Below, one piece after another: positions 63,638-64,000 of a stretch of 64,000 bases of DNA (position 1 is the stretch's first letter; every line of letters starts with the position of its first letter). This DNA comes from Deltaproteobacteria bacterium (GTDB lineage Bacteria; Myxococcota_A; Polyangia; Polyangiales; Polyangiaceae): contig JACRCQ010000070.1 of assembly GCA_016218915.1 (NCBI GenBank), positions 1-64,000 on the forward strand. The letters are read 5' to 3'. A program made the position numbers and the translations under genes. Under the pieces are notes generated by a model. It saw only the letters and a program-made list of their open reading frames with translations, did not search any database and was not told the DNA's origin.

Positions 63638-64000
63638 ATGCGTCGTTCCGCCTTGCTGGTGCTCGCTGTCTTGCTCCCCTCCGCGGGCTGCCGCTCCCAC
63701 CCCGCGGGTCAGGATGCACCTGCCCCGTCCGCCATGTCCGCACCCCCGCAGCTGTCCGCTCTGCCCCCAGGATCCCCCTGCGAAGAGGCCCGGCGGCTCC
63801 GGCAGAGCGCAGCCGGCATGCTCGAGCAAGGGCGCCTGGACCGCGCGGTGCGCACGATCGAGCGTGCGGATCAGCGTTGCGCAAGCGAGCGATCGCAAAG
63901 CTGGGGCGCGCTTGCCAAGGCGCTCGCCGAGCTGGGCGAGGTGGATCGCGCGCGCAAGATCGCCGCGGAAATCGAGTCGAGCCAGGCCTTGGCTGCGGAT
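63638..64000 (+). CDS. Lipoprotein with TPR-like helices (3' end outside window)
   Basis: 121 codons to the window edge, no stop. Signal peptide MRRSALLVLAVLLPSAGC with lipobox SAGC (Cys18), a Pro/Ala/Ser linker and the first helices of a TPR-like region (AAGMLEQGRLDRAVRTIERA; ALAELGEVDRARKI). ATG 63638, 39 bp after the rhomboid stop. Same orientation, perhaps an operon. Confidence 0.7.
   Translation, partial: MRRSALLVLAVLLPSAGCRSHPAGQDAPAPSAMSAPPQLSALPPGSPCEEARRLRQSAAGMLEQGRLDRAVRTIERADQRCASERSQSWGALAKALAELGEVDRARKIAAEIESSQALAAD

Overview
The window looks like chromosome of a GC-rich delta-type bacterium, most likely Myxococcota, class Polyangia. The reasons are the many lipoproteins with Gly/Ser/Ala-rich linkers and Cys-rich repeats, an AgmX/PglI-type motility/TonB-like protein, a Hanks-type Ser/Thr kinase, very large TPR proteins, and strong third-position GC. 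All functions below are read by eye from the sequence; no search was run.

Layout. (1) 1-664: right-hand end of a first integrated element, with the C-terminal part of a tyrosine recombinase and a 43-bp tRNA-Val(CAC) 3' half that joins abruptly to a broken lipoprotein gene (to 1379). (2) 1443-6312: host genes: APC permease, AgmX-like protein, metallo-beta-lactamase-fold hydrolase, ATP-grasp protein. (3) 6317-22668: a 16.3-kb genomic island in the 3' half of a tRNA-Leu(GAG) gene, bounded by a perfect 55-bp direct repeat. (4) 22771-64000: host chromosome with a histidine kinase/receiver hybrid, secreted or lipid-anchored proteins, a 2,476-residue TPR protein, an SppA protease, tRNA-Leu(UAA), an MFS exporter, a PfkB kinase, a Ser/Thr kinase, a lipid-anchored PepF-like peptidase, an SAM methyltransferase, an MMPL/RND transporter, a CASTOR/POLLUX-like channel, a beta-barrel protein and a rhomboid-TPR protease.

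The island is the striking part. It has an integration module (RHH/winged-helix regulator plus tyrosine integrase at the left end) and a set of genes typical of antiviral islands, with no virion, conjugation or toxin-secretion genes. The cargo falls into blocks: (a) an HD-domain hydrolase plus a PD-(D/E)XK nuclease, 8612-10481; (b) a three-gene operon of a small protein, a PLD-like protein and a 646-residue helical protein, 14731 down to 10669; (c) a 5'-truncated MCM-like AAA+ ATPase abutting an integrase remnant, with an 8-bp tandem repeat downstream; (d) a co-directional cassette of a SAMHD1/dGTPase-like HD protein, an ImmA/IrrE-type M78 metallopeptidase (GTGA stop/start overlap) and an OLD-type ATPase-TOPRIM nuclease, 22257 down to 17016. 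Cassette (d), and to a lesser degree (a) and (b), are the best candidates for undescribed defence systems.

A second unusual feature is that the integrase gene runs through its own attachment site. Integration splits it: the reading frame enters host DNA on the left (stop at 5990), while a 76-codon in-frame tail lies at the opposite end of the island (22613-22383). The excised circle would restore a 542-residue integrase, so integration status sets the C-terminus of the enzyme.
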